NCBI GenBank assembly: GCA_963798855.1
Contig: CAWCUU010000002.1
Location: forward strand, 930,001-994,000
Source of the DNA: CAWCUU01 sp963798855
Lineage (GTDB): Bacteria > Gemmatimonadota > Gemmatimonadetes > Longimicrobiales > RSA9
Reading direction: 5' to 3'
Length of the DNA stretch: 64,000 nt
Both the position numbers and the translations under genes were made by a program. This document shows, in pieces, positions 19,240 through 27,590 of the stretch; positions within the stretch are counted from its first letter, which is position 1; every line of letters begins with the position of its first letter. The notes under the pieces were generated by a model. The model worked only from the letters and a program-made list of their open reading frames with translations. It did not search any database and had not been told where the DNA came from.

Positions 19240-21285
19240 ATGTTCAATCTCACGGGAATGGCGCTGACGCCGAGCGCGGCGTGGGCGGTGGGAGAGCTGG
19301 TGAAGGGGACGCTGCTCCTGCTCCTGGTCTTCGGGGTCGCGGCGGCGCTGCGGCGTTCATCCGCCGGGCTCCGCCACCTCGTGTGGAGCACGGGCATTGT
19401 CGCGGTGCTGGCGCTGCCGATCGCGTCGGTGGTGGTTCCGTGGAGGCTGGCGGTGCTGCCCGCGGTGCCGGCCGTGGCCGTCACGGCGGAGCCGAGTGTA
19501 TCCGGCCCGGACGGGCAGGTACCCGGCGCGGTGGCGGAGCCGGCGTCCCCGCGCGGGAATCGAGCCTCGTCGGGCCTGGAGGCGGAGCGCGCGCGGCCGG
19601 TCGAGGATGCGAGCACGGCGCTGGGCCGCACGCTCGCGTCCGGCGAGCGGACGTGGCGGCCGACGCCGGCGAGGCTGGTGCTGGTGCTGGTCGGGCTGTG
19701 GCTCGTCGGGCTGCTGCTCATCGCGAGTCGGCTGGCGCTCGGGGCGGTGCTAGTTCGGCGCATCGTGACTCAGGCGCGTCCGCTGGACACGGCGGACTGG
19801 CGAAGGCCGCTGTTCGAGGTGGCGGACCGCCTGGAGCTGCGTGTCGCGCCGCGGCTGGTCGTGAGCGGGCGGATGCCGATGCCGTTCGTGGCCGGGGTCA
19901 TGCGTCCGGTGATCGTGCTTCCGGCGAGCGCCGAAGGCTGGAGCGATCGGCGACGTCGCGCGGTGCTGTTCCACGAGCTCGCGCACGTGCGGCGGCTGGA
20001 CCTGCTCGTGAACATGCTGGGACGGCTCGCGTGCGCGCTCTACTGGTTCCATCCGCTGGTATGGCTGGCCGTGCGGCGGCAGAGGGCAGAGAGCGAGCGC
20101 GCGTGCGACGACATGGTGCTCTCGATCGGAACGCGGGCATCCGAGTATGCCGACCACCTGTTGCAGATCGTCTGCCGCGCCGGACGCGCGTCCACGCCCG
20201 CGGTCGCGCTGCCCATGGCGCAGCGGAAGGAATTCGAGGGACGGATGCTCGCCATTCTCGAGCCCGGCGCCAGGCGTCGGGGTCCCTCGCGTCGCGACGC
20301 GGTCGCCTCGGCGGCGCTGTGCCTCCTCCTGGTTGTGCCACTCGCGGCCATGCGATCGACGAGCCGGAGCTCGGCCCTGCAGAGCGGACCGGACACGCAG
20401 CAGGCAGCCCCGGCGCCCGTGTCGCATTCGCTCGCGTCCGGCGCCGCACCCGCTCCGCGGCTCCCTCAACACCCGGAGGTCGCGCACCGTCCCCAATCGG
20501 ATCCGGCCGGGCCGTCGGGCTCCACCGCGGCCGTTCGGACGCTCGCCTCCGCTTCCGGCACGGAGGGCGCACAGGATACGGTGAGTGCGCGTATCATCGC
20601 GGCACTCGCGCGCGCGCTCGAGGACCCTGCGGCCGAGGTCCGCCAGAACGCCGCGTACGCGCTCGGCGAGCGGGAGGCCCGCTCCGCAGCCACCGCCCTC
20701 GGGAGGCGGCTACGTCAGGACGATGACGTGAAGGTCAGGGAGATGTGCGCGTGGGCCCTCGGCCAGATCGAAACGAAGGACGCCACCGAGGCGCTCTCCT
20801 GGACCGCCCGCTCCGACCCCGCCGAGACGGTGCGCTCCATGGCCGTCTGGGCCCTCGGTCAGGTCGAGGATCCGGCATCCGTGCCCGCCCTTTCCGCCGC
20901 CCTTGCCGACGGCTCCGCGGAGATTCGCGGCCGCGCCGCCTGGGCCCTCGGTAACGTCGAGCCGCGCTCCGCCCCGCCTGCCCTCCTGAAAGCGCTCACC
21001 GACCCGGCGTCGGAGGTCCGGCTCCGAGCTGCGTGGGCTCTCGGCCAGATCGAGGACGCCGCCGCGGTACCGGCGCTCGGTCGCGCGGCCGACGACTCGG
21101 TCGCCGAAGTGCGCTCCGCGGCCATGTGGGCGCTCGGGCAGATGGACACCGAGGAGGCGCGACTGCCTCTGCTGCGCGCGCTCGAGAGCAATGACCCCAA
21201 GGTCAGAGCCGCGGCCGTCCGCGCTCTTGCCGGTGGAAGCAGCGAGCCGTGGCCCTGGCCCTGGCCGATGCCGATACACCGATGA
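19240..21285 (+). CDS. M56 (BlaR1-like) sensor metallopeptidase with C-terminal HEAT repeats
   Basis: 681 residues. N-terminal membrane helices surround a zinc peptidase motif HELAHVRRLD at about residue 245, followed by a conserved YWFHPLVWLAVRRQRAESERACDD segment. A further membrane helix at about 350-370 (AVASAALCLLLVVPLAA) leads to an outside linker and, from about residue 445 to 665, HEAT/PBS-lyase-type repeats with recurring WALGQIE blocks. BlaR1 normally carries a penicillin-binding sensor here, so the HEAT array replaces the usual sensor. It ends with an odd aromatic/proline tail WPWPWPMPIHR. Expected role: sense an envelope signal and release BlaI. Confidence 0.92.
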   Translation: MFNLTGMALTPSAAWAVGELVKGTLLLLLVFGVAAALRRSSAGLRHLVWSTGIVAVLALPIASVVVPWRLAVLPAVPAVAVTAEPSVSGPDGQVPGAVAEPASPRGNRASSGLEAERARPVEDASTALGRTLASGERTWRPTPARLVLVLVGLWLVGLLLIASRLALGAVLVRRIVTQARPLDTADWRRPLFEVADRLELRVAPRLVVSGRMPMPFVAGVMRPVIVLPASAEGWSDRRRRAVLFHELAHVRRLDLLVNMLGRLACALYWFHPLVWLAVRRQRAESERACDDMVLSIGTRASEYADHLLQIVCRAGRASTPAVALPMAQRKEFEGRMLAILEPGARRRGPSRRDAVASAALCLLLVVPLAAMRSTSRSSALQSGPDTQQAAPAPVSHSLASGAAPAPRLPQHPEVAHRPQSDPAGPSGSTAAVRTLASASGTEGAQDTVSARIIAALARALEDPAAEVRQNAAYALGEREARSAATALGRRLRQDDDVKVREMCAWALGQIETKDATEALSWTARSDPAETVRSMAVWALGQVEDPASVPALSAALADGSAEIRGRAAWALGNVEPRSAPPALLKALTDPASEVRLRAAWALGQIEDAAAVPALGRAADDSVAEVRSAAMWALGQMDTEEARLPLLRALESNDPKVRAAAVRALAGGSSEPWPWPWPMPIHR

Positions 21286-21348
21286 GCTCCCCGCCCACGG
21301 CGGCCGGCCCGCCTGAGCGGGTCCCGGATCTTCCCTTCTGACGACGCC

Positions 21349-21373
21349 GGCGCGCGAGATCTCCTCGCGCGCC
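21349..21373 (+). terminator. Hairpin after the M56-HEAT gene, possible terminator
   Basis: GGCGCGCGAG and CTCGCGCGCC form a perfect 10-bp stem around a five-base loop, 64 bases after the stop codon. No T-run follows, so intrinsic termination is only possible, not certain. Confidence 0.4.
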
Positions 21374-21444
21374 GTCCTGCTCCAGGAGCCGACCCGCCGC
21401 AACATCGCCCCCGCGTTTCAATGCGGCCGCGCCGTCCGACACCC

Positions 21445-21500
21445 TTGACACGTGTGCGTTCTGCTAAAATATTAGCACATAGTCTGCTAAATTTTCAGCA
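21445..21500 (+). promoter_or_regulatory. Promoter with two BlaI-type operators before the HEAT-repeat gene
   Basis: TTGACA at 21445-21450 is a consensus -35; with a 17-base spacer the -10 is AATATT (21468-21473). TGCTAAAATATTAGCA at 21462-21477 covers the -10, and TGCTAAATTTTCAGCA at 21485-21500 lies just downstream, 23 bases centre to centre. Both share TGCT...AGCA arms with the site before blaI. This AT-rich patch stands out in a GC-rich background. Repressor binding here would block the polymerase. GGAGG at 21521-21525 is the ribosome site. Confidence 0.72.
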
Positions 21501-21531
21501 CCAACGGAGACCGGTGGAACGGAGGACGGTG

Positions 21532-23031
21532 ATGCGCGGCATTGCGATCGGAGTGGTGAGCGGTGCGATAGCCATGGCGCTGGGGCCGCTGCGTGTGGGT
21601 CCGACGCGTGGCGAGGTTGGCGGCGAGGGGGGACCGGGCCGGCCGGCCTCCGGCGTGACGGTCGAGGTGGGTGCTGCGGGTCCGGAGGACGCGCGCGCAG
21701 TGCTGGAAGCGGCGCGGGGTGCTTCGCCCCTGCTTTGCGCGCTGGCGAAGCGGTCGCTGGAGGGAGGTGGTGGCTGGGGGCACGGGCCATCGGAGGGGCT
21801 GAGCGCCGATGGCGCGCGTGCGGCTCGCTGGGCGCTGCAGGAGCGTCCGGAGGCGGAAGCGGTCCCGCTCCTGATCGCGGGGCTTTCAGACGCAGACGGG
21901 TGCGTATCCGGTATGGCGGCCCGACTTCTCGCGCGAGCGGATGGTGCGACGGCGGTGGACGCGCTGCTGGCGGCTCTGCGTGGCACGGGAGCGGGCACGC
22001 GAGTGGAGGCGGCGGTGGGTCTGGGGCTCGCGAGAGCGAGGCGCGCGGTGGATTCCCTGATCGGAACGCTCGGCGACCGAGCGGCGTCGGTTCGCGAGGC
22101 TGCGGCGTGGGCGCTCGGGCGGCTGGACGAGCGGTCGGCTGCGGGTGCACTGGAGAAGGCACTGGGCGATGGGGTGTCGAGCGTGCGTGCGGCGGCTGCG
22201 CTGTCGCTGGGGGAGCTGGAGGATCCGGAGACGGTCGCGGCGCTGGTGAAGGTGCTGCGCAGCGACTCCTCGGAGGAGGTTCGCGTGGCCGCGGCGGAGG
22301 CGCTGGGCCACATCGAGAGTGCCGCGGCGGTGCCCGCGCTGGCGGAGGCGCTCGGCGACGGGAGCGCGCGTGTGAGGCGGACGAGTGCGTGGGCTCTGGG
22401 CCAGATCGAGTCGAAGGATGCGGTCGCGTCGCTCGGCCGGGCGAGCGCGGATCGTGATGAGGGTGTTCGCGAGATGGCGGTCTGGGCGCTCGGCGAGATC
22501 GAGTCGAAGGAGGCGATCAATGGGTTGCGGGCCCGGCTGCGCCAGGACGAGAGCGCGTCTGTGAGGCGGATGGCTGCATGGGCGTTGGGTCAGATCGAAG
22601 ATGGAGCGGCGGCGGACGCTCTGAGTGCCGCGCTGACGAGAGACCGGGACGAAGCGGTTCGTCGGATGGCGGCGTGGGCGCTCGGCCAGGTCGAGCCGGC
22701 TCATGCCCCGGCGGGGCTGATCGGTGGCCTCAAGGATGACGCGCCGGACGTGCGCAGGACTGCCGCGTGGGCGCTCGGTCAGATCGGTGACGCGGCCGCC
22801 GTCCCGGGTCTGCGCACGGCGCTTCGGGATGCGGATGCCGGTGTTCGGCGCACGGCGCTGTGGGCGCTGGCGCAGCTGGACACCGACGCCGCCAGGGACG
22901 CGCTGCTCGATGCGATCAGGGACCCGGCGCCCGAGGTGCGGGCGCAGGCGATCCGAGCGCTCGGCGGCGGCCATGGCGGGGCGTGGCCGATGCCCATGCC
23001 CATGCCCATGCCCCGCCCCTTCCCCCGATGA
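21532..23031 (+). CDS. Secreted HEAT-repeat protein of the BlaI regulon
   Basis: About 499 residues. A hydrophobic N-terminus (MRGIAIGVVSGAIAMALG) looks like a signal peptide or anchor. From about residue 110 there are a dozen or so HEAT/PBS-lyase repeats of about 31 residues, each with a WALGQIE-like block and acidic loops. It ends WPMPMPMPMPRPFPR, written in DNA as four tandem ATGCCC hexamers, and close in style to the tail of the M56 sensor. ATG 21532 is chosen for the GGAGG six bases before it. Likely a scaffold made when BlaI is released. Stop overlaps the sigma-factor ATG (ATGA). Confidence 0.9.
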   Translation: MRGIAIGVVSGAIAMALGPLRVGPTRGEVGGEGGPGRPASGVTVEVGAAGPEDARAVLEAARGASPLLCALAKRSLEGGGGWGHGPSEGLSADGARAARWALQERPEAEAVPLLIAGLSDADGCVSGMAARLLARADGATAVDALLAALRGTGAGTRVEAAVGLGLARARRAVDSLIGTLGDRAASVREAAAWALGRLDERSAAGALEKALGDGVSSVRAAAALSLGELEDPETVAALVKVLRSDSSEEVRVAAAEALGHIESAAAVPALAEALGDGSARVRRTSAWALGQIESKDAVASLGRASADRDEGVREMAVWALGEIESKEAINGLRARLRQDESASVRRMAAWALGQIEDGAAADALSAALTRDRDEAVRRMAAWALGQVEPAHAPAGLIGGLKDDAPDVRRTAAWALGQIGDAAAVPGLRTALRDADAGVRRTALWALAQLDTDAARDALLDAIRDPAPEVRAQAIRALGGGHGGAWPMPMPMPMPRPFPR

Positions 23032-23582
23032 AGCCCGGCGCCGAAGCCGAGGTGGTGCGGCTCGCCCGCACCGGGGATGAGCGGGCGCTGCGGGAGCTCT
23101 ACGACCGACATGCCGGCGCGGTCAGAGCCGTGTGTCGGCGTCTGCTGTCGAGCGACGAGGCGGCCGATGATGCGGCTCAGGAAGCGTGGCTGCGGGCGTT
23201 CGCGTCGCTGGCCGCCTTCCGGGGCGAAAGCGGCTTCGGCACCTGGATCTATCGGATCGCGATCAACTCGGCTCTGGCGGCGAGGCGCTGCCGGGCGCGG
23301 TGGCGTCGGGTGCACCGGCCGTGGCCGGCGTGTGCGGAGCTTCCGACCGTGTCCGCGCCTCCGCTGCTCCGGCTGCGGCTCTCTCGCGCGGTCCGCTCGC
23401 TGCCCACCGGGATGCGGGCGGTCCTGGAGATGCACGACATCGAGGGGTACACGCACCGCGAGATCGGAGCTCGGCTCGGCATCTCCGAAGGCACGTCGAA
23501 GAGCCAGCTGTCGAGGGCGAGGCAGCGGCTGCGAGGCGAGCTGCGGAGGGCGAAGGAGGACCACGCCGTCCACGCCGCCTGA
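23028..23582 (+). CDS. ECF-type RNA polymerase sigma factor
   Basis: About 184 residues. Region 2 is clear (LYDRHAGAVRAVCRRLLSS, DAAQEAWLRAF, GTWIYRIAINSAL), then a short linker, then region 4 (LPTGMRAVLEMHDIEGYTHREIGARLGIS, EGTSKSQLSRARQRLR). No anti-sigma gene follows directly. It is co-translated with the HEAT-repeat gene (ATGA), so BlaI control should also set its level, making a repressor-to-sigma cascade. Which genes it reads is unknown. Confidence 0.93.
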   Translation: MKPGAEAEVVRLARTGDERALRELYDRHAGAVRAVCRRLLSSDEAADDAAQEAWLRAFASLAAFRGESGFGTWIYRIAINSALAARRCRARWRRVHRPWPACAELPTVSAPPLLRLRLSRAVRSLPTGMRAVLEMHDIEGYTHREIGARLGISEGTSKSQLSRARQRLRGELRRAKEDHAVHAA

Positions 23583-23716
23583 CGGCCGGGGCGTGGTCCC
23601 AGGCAAGAGGGGTGATTGCGTCCATCGCCCGCCGGGCACATCGTGAGAGAGGGGCAGCGAGCGCGGATCTGTCGTGCTCGCCCTCTCCCCCACGTTGTCC
23701 CGTCCGTGAGGCGACC

Positions 23717-24406
23717 ATGCATCGAGCTCCGTTGTTGTCCGCCGTCTTCTCTCTCGCTCTCGTGCTTCCGGCCGCGGGTCAGCGGCTCGGCCAGCCGTTC
23801 CCGAGCCGCGGCCACGGTCGGGAGCTCCGGTTTTCCGCTCCCTCGTCGCTGCGCTTGAGAGGGTTCCTGCCGGTGCCGCACTTCCGCAGCCGGATCCGGC
23901 CCCACTCGTTCGGCACCATGCGTGGCCGCGTGTTACCATTCGGCGGTGCTCCTCGTCATCTCCACCGGTCCCGTGGGGTCGGCGCCGTGCTGATCGTTCC
24001 GGTGCCGTGGTTCGCGGACGAGAGCCGGTATATCGCGGACCAGGCGTCCGACGCCGAGTGGGCCGGCATGGAGGATGCAATCCCGACGGAGCGGGTGGAG
24101 GATGGCGGCTCGCTCGCTCCGGCGACCGGCGCCTACATCGCGGTCGAGGGTGACGGCAGAGCGTCCCTCCCGCGTGGCGATGCCGGCTGCGCCGAGGTCG
24201 CCGTGCTGCTGACGGGTGGCGGCTCTTATGCGGCGGCGGTGCTGCTTCCGAGCATGGGGGCTGCGACGCCGGAGGATCTGCAGGACGTGCTGAGGGACGC
24301 GCACCGTCACGGGCGGTTCGTGCGCCTTCGGGGGCCGGACGGGCTCGGATTGATGATCCCCGCCGGACCCGGAATTCGTGAAATCGAGGTCCGGCCCTGT
24401 CGTTGA
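23717..24406 (+). CDS. Secreted protein of unknown function
   Basis: About 229 residues starting MHRAPLLSAVFSLALVLPAAG, a good signal peptide. I do not recognise the mature part. It contains a region with basic and histidine-rich content (about 25-80), then ADESRYIADQASDAEWAGMEDAI and a C-terminal domain with two Cys (DAGCAEVAVLL and VRPC) that could form a disulfide. The strong third-position GC and the signal peptide support a real gene. It may be a target or product of the sigma factor system upstream, by position only. Confidence 0.62.
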   Translation: MHRAPLLSAVFSLALVLPAAGQRLGQPFPSRGHGRELRFSAPSSLRLRGFLPVPHFRSRIRPHSFGTMRGRVLPFGGAPRHLHRSRGVGAVLIVPVPWFADESRYIADQASDAEWAGMEDAIPTERVEDGGSLAPATGAYIAVEGDGRASLPRGDAGCAEVAVLLTGGGSYAAAVLLPSMGAATPEDLQDVLRDAHRHGRFVRLRGPDGLGLMIPAGPGIREIEVRPCR

Positions 24407-24542
24407 GGAGCGCCGGATCATGCAGTCGGCTCTTGTCTTACGACGTTGGGCCGGCTAGCGTGAAATAAATTCAGAACTCAGCCCGGGGAGGGGCCTGCCG
24501 CGCGTCGGCTGCTGCCCGCATCTCCCGGGGCCTGCGTCCGCC
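24407..24542. other. Intergenic region before the DnaJ-RCC1 gene
   Basis: 136 bases with a locally AT-rich stretch (GTGAAATAAATTCAGAAC near 24460-24477) that may hold a promoter; no clear -35/-10 pair or hairpin seen. Confidence 0.3.
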
Positions 24543-27500
24543 GTGTCGCCGGGCCGAACCAATGAAATGGTAAGGTCGAGCGCACGCAGCTACTACGAGC
24601 TTCTCTCGGTCGCCGCCAGTGCGGACGGCGTCGAGATCGAGCGTGCGTTCCGCCGCTGCTGCTTCATCATCTTCTGCGACCAGTCCAACGACCTCGAGCT
24701 CGCCGATCGGCTGCTGCCGGTCGCCGAGGCCTATCACGTCCTCTCGCAGCCTCACTTGCGTCACGAGTACGACCGGGACGGCGAGTGCTCGCTCGATCCG
24801 GCGGAGCTCCACTGCCGGGCGGTCGGAGAGCGTGACGCGGCGCTCGTGCGCCTGCGGCCGGCCATGGTCGTTCGGAACGGCGAGGGCTGGATCCGTGGCG
24901 TCGCTACGGCGGTCACCGCGGCGGCGGATCTGTTGCGGGGCACGACCCGTAGTGTGCGTGTCCCGTGCACCAACTGCGATGGCGTCGGCTGGCTGCCGAT
25001 CGCGCCGCTCCCGTGCCCGACCTGCTCGACGACGGCGCCGTCGCGTCGCGCGCTCTCGCCCGTGCTGGTGCGGATGGGAGTGCAGGTCGGCTGCGGGGGT
25101 TGCTACGACCGCGGCTTCATCGGTGAGCGCGCCTGTCCGGCCTGCTCCGGCCTCGGCACGGATCCCGACGGGGGCATGGTGTCCGTCACGATTCCGGCCG
25201 GCACGGCCCCGGGCGCGGAGCTCCAGGAGTCGGTGGAAGTTCTTTCCGCGACGCGCGACCTCCCCGTCATCGTGCTGCTGGAGCCCGATCCGCGATTCCG
25301 GTCGGAGGGCGCCGACCTGGTGGCGGACTTCCAGGTTTCGGCGGGGGACCTGATCGGCGGACGGTTGCACCGGTTCGAGGGAATCACGGAGACGCTCGAC
25401 GTCAGCCTGCCGAAGAACGCCCACTGGGGCCAGTCGCTGCGGATCCCGGGCGCGGGGTTGCCGTTGGGCAGCGACGGCTCGCGCGGGGATCTCGTGCTGA
25501 AGCTCGTCGCGCGTCGGCAGATCCTGATGCCGCCGGAGCGGAAGTATCGGCGCAAGAGCACCTCGGCGCTCATGAGGCGGATCCGTGGGGCCCGTCGCGC
25601 AGTCGGAGAGACGGCCAACCTGATGCAGCGGCGTTTCCACCGGCGGCGCACGCAGATCGCCGCGATCCCGGGAATCGTGGTTCGTCGTCCGAGCGTAGCC
25701 ATTGCGGCCGCCGCTCTCGTTCTCACGGCCGGTGCGGCCGTGGGCGCGCTGGCGCGGGGGCCGCGGCCGCCCTCGAGACCCGCATCGGCTCCGGCGGAGG
25801 AGCTGGCGGCGGGCGCGGTCGTGGCGACCGGATCTCCGATCGCGAGCGCGGGGGGCGGAGCCGCGCCGACGGGGAGCTCAGCCGCGACGGTGTCGGGTCC
25901 GGTCCGCAGCGACGCGTCGGGGGCCCGCATTGTCGCGGTGCACGGCGCCGGGCAGACGGGATCGGCGTCGACGCCTCTCGCGGACTCGATCGTCGTGCGT
26001 CTCGTGGACGGCTCCGGCGAGCCGGTCGCGCACCAACGGGTATCGTTCGTCGTGCTCACCGGCCGTGGCAGGGTCGCCCCGAGGAGCGCGGTGACGGATT
26101 CGCGCGGGGTCGTGCGAACGCGCTGGACGCTGGGCCCGACCGAGCCGCTGCAGGCGATCGCGGCGATGGCGGAGGACAACAGCATCGAGACGGTCGTGAC
26201 CGCGCGCCTGGCCGGGGCCGCGGCGGCCCGGGCGGCCGTGCTGTCGGGTGCCGATCAGTCGGCTGTGGCGGGCGCGTCTCTCGCGCGGCCGATCCAGGTG
26301 CGTGTCGAGGATCGCAGCGGTCATCCTGCGCCAGGGGTGCGCGTGACGTTCCGGCCGGGTCAGGGCGGCGCCGCCTCGCCGGCGGAGATCACGACCAATG
26401 CGCAGGGGGTCGCGAGGACGCAATGGCGGCTGGGACCGCAGCCGGGGGAGCAACACCTTTCCATCCAGCCCGACGGCATCGATGCGATGGATCTGTCCGC
26501 GCGCGCTCTCTCGGCTCCCCTCCAGGTGCACGCCGGCATCGCCACCGGCGGAACCCACACCTGCCGGCTGGGCGCGGAGGGAACGCTTACGTGCTGGGGC
26601 GGGAACGCGAGCGGACAGCTCGGGGATGGTGGTTCACGCGGGCGCTCCGATCCGACCGTTGCGGAAGGCCATATCCGGTTCGCCGTCGTCGCGGGCGGCG
26701 TGTCGCACACGTGCGCGATCAGCGCCGACGGCGCTGCCTACTGCTGGGGGGCCGGCGCGCAAGGGCAGCTCGGCAACGGCCGCTTCGACAATGTTGCCGA
26801 GCCTCAGGAGGTGGAAGGAGGGCCGTTCACGGCCATCGCCGCGGGCTCCTCCCATTCGTGCGCGCTCGACGCCGATGGGCTGGCGTACTGCTGGGGGGGC
26901 AACGAGGCGGGACAGCTCGGCGATGGCAGCACGCGAGTCGCCCCTTCTCCGCGGCGCGTGGCGGGTGATACTCGCTTCTCGATGCTGGCCCTCGGCTGGA
27001 GCCACAGCTGCGCGCTCGATCAGCGCGGACTGGCGCAATGCTGGGGTCGCAACGCCCTCGGTCAGCTCGGAACGGGAGATCTGCGCGACCGGTCCCGCCC
27101 GGCTTTCGTGGCGGGCGGGCACACGTACCGGACGCTCGTGGCGGGCAGCGCCCACACCTGCGGGCTAGGTCAGAACGGCGTGACCTACTGCTGGGGACAT
27201 GACGACCAGGGTCAGCTGGGCAGCGGCTCCGCACGCCGGGATCATTCCACACCGGTGCCCGTGGCCGGTTCCGAGCACTTCGTGCGACTGACCGCGGGCA
27301 GCGTGCACACCTGCGGCTTGACGGCGGACGGGAGCGCCTACTGCTGGGGCGGGAACACGCACGGGCAGCTCGGCGACGGCACCACAACGTCGCGGGCCTC
27401 GCCGGTAGCGGTCCTCGGCGGCCACCACTTCCGCGCGATCCACGCGAGTGGCGCACACACCTGCGCCACCGGCACGGATGCGCGCGACTACTGCTGGGGC

Positions 27501-27590
27501 TACAACATGGAGGGTCAGCTCGGAGATGGAACGCGTACCAGTCGCTCCGAGCCGACTCCCGTGACGGCCAGCGCTCGGGAGCGCCGGTGA
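24543..27590 (+). CDS. Membrane-spanning fusion: degenerate DnaJ co-chaperone, Big-like domains and RCC1 propeller
   Basis: 1,015 residues. Residues 16-80 are a J-domain (YYELLSVAASADG ... AEAYHVLSQPHLRHEYDRDG) in which the HPD motif is lost (FCDQ instead). Four CxxC pairs at about 142/145, 158/161, 184/187 and 198/201 form a DnaJ-type zinc region, followed by a DnaJ C-terminal domain (213-325; VSVTIPAGTAPGAELQ, GDLVLKLVARRQIL). A very basic stretch leads to one membrane helix at about 384-404, so the DnaJ part should be cytoplasmic. Outside lie two Big-like Ig domains (about 460-660), then seven RCC1 repeats, each with an HTC...YCWG Cys pair and GQLGDG turn. GTG 24543 is used; ATG 24567 is the alternative. 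No such fusion is known to me. Confidence 0.88.
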   Translation: MSPGRTNEMVRSSARSYYELLSVAASADGVEIERAFRRCCFIIFCDQSNDLELADRLLPVAEAYHVLSQPHLRHEYDRDGECSLDPAELHCRAVGERDAALVRLRPAMVVRNGEGWIRGVATAVTAAADLLRGTTRSVRVPCTNCDGVGWLPIAPLPCPTCSTTAPSRRALSPVLVRMGVQVGCGGCYDRGFIGERACPACSGLGTDPDGGMVSVTIPAGTAPGAELQESVEVLSATRDLPVIVLLEPDPRFRSEGADLVADFQVSAGDLIGGRLHRFEGITETLDVSLPKNAHWGQSLRIPGAGLPLGSDGSRGDLVLKLVARRQILMPPERKYRRKSTSALMRRIRGARRAVGETANLMQRRFHRRRTQIAAIPGIVVRRPSVAIAAAALVLTAGAAVGALARGPRPPSRPASAPAEELAAGAVVATGSPIASAGGGAAPTGSSAATVSGPVRSDASGARIVAVHGAGQTGSASTPLADSIVVRLVDGSGEPVAHQRVSFVVLTGRGRVAPRSAVTDSRGVVRTRWTLGPTEPLQAIAAMAEDNSIETVVTARLAGAAAARAAVLSGADQSAVAGASLARPIQVRVEDRSGHPAPGVRVTFRPGQGGAASPAEITTNAQGVARTQWRLGPQPGEQHLSIQPDGIDAMDLSARALSAPLQVHAGIATGGTHTCRLGAEGTLTCWGGNASGQLGDGGSRGRSDPTVAEGHIRFAVVAGGVSHTCAISADGAAYCWGAGAQGQLGNGRFDNVAEPQEVEGGPFTAIAAGSSHSCALDADGLAYCWGGNEAGQLGDGSTRVAPSPRRVAGDTRFSMLALGWSHSCALDQRGLAQCWGRNALGQLGTGDLRDRSRPAFVAGGHTYRTLVAGSAHTCGLGQNGVTYCWGHDDQGQLGSGSARRDHSTPVPVAGSEHFVRLTAGSVHTCGLTADGSAYCWGGNTHGQLGDGTTTSRASPVAVLGGHHFRAIHASGAHTCATGTDARDYCWGYNMEGQLGDGTRTSRSEPTPVTASARERR

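Noticed and set aside
18859..21285. Beta-lactam resistance operon (blaI-blaR1)
   Set aside because: The sensor lacks a penicillin-binding domain and no beta-lactamase gene is adjacent; the serine hydrolase at 51464 is of the esterase type and far away.
20600..23010. Regular DNA repeats resembling a CRISPR or minisatellite
   Set aside because: They are in-frame HEAT repeats (93-base period, degenerate) inside two coding genes, not identical repeats with unique spacers.
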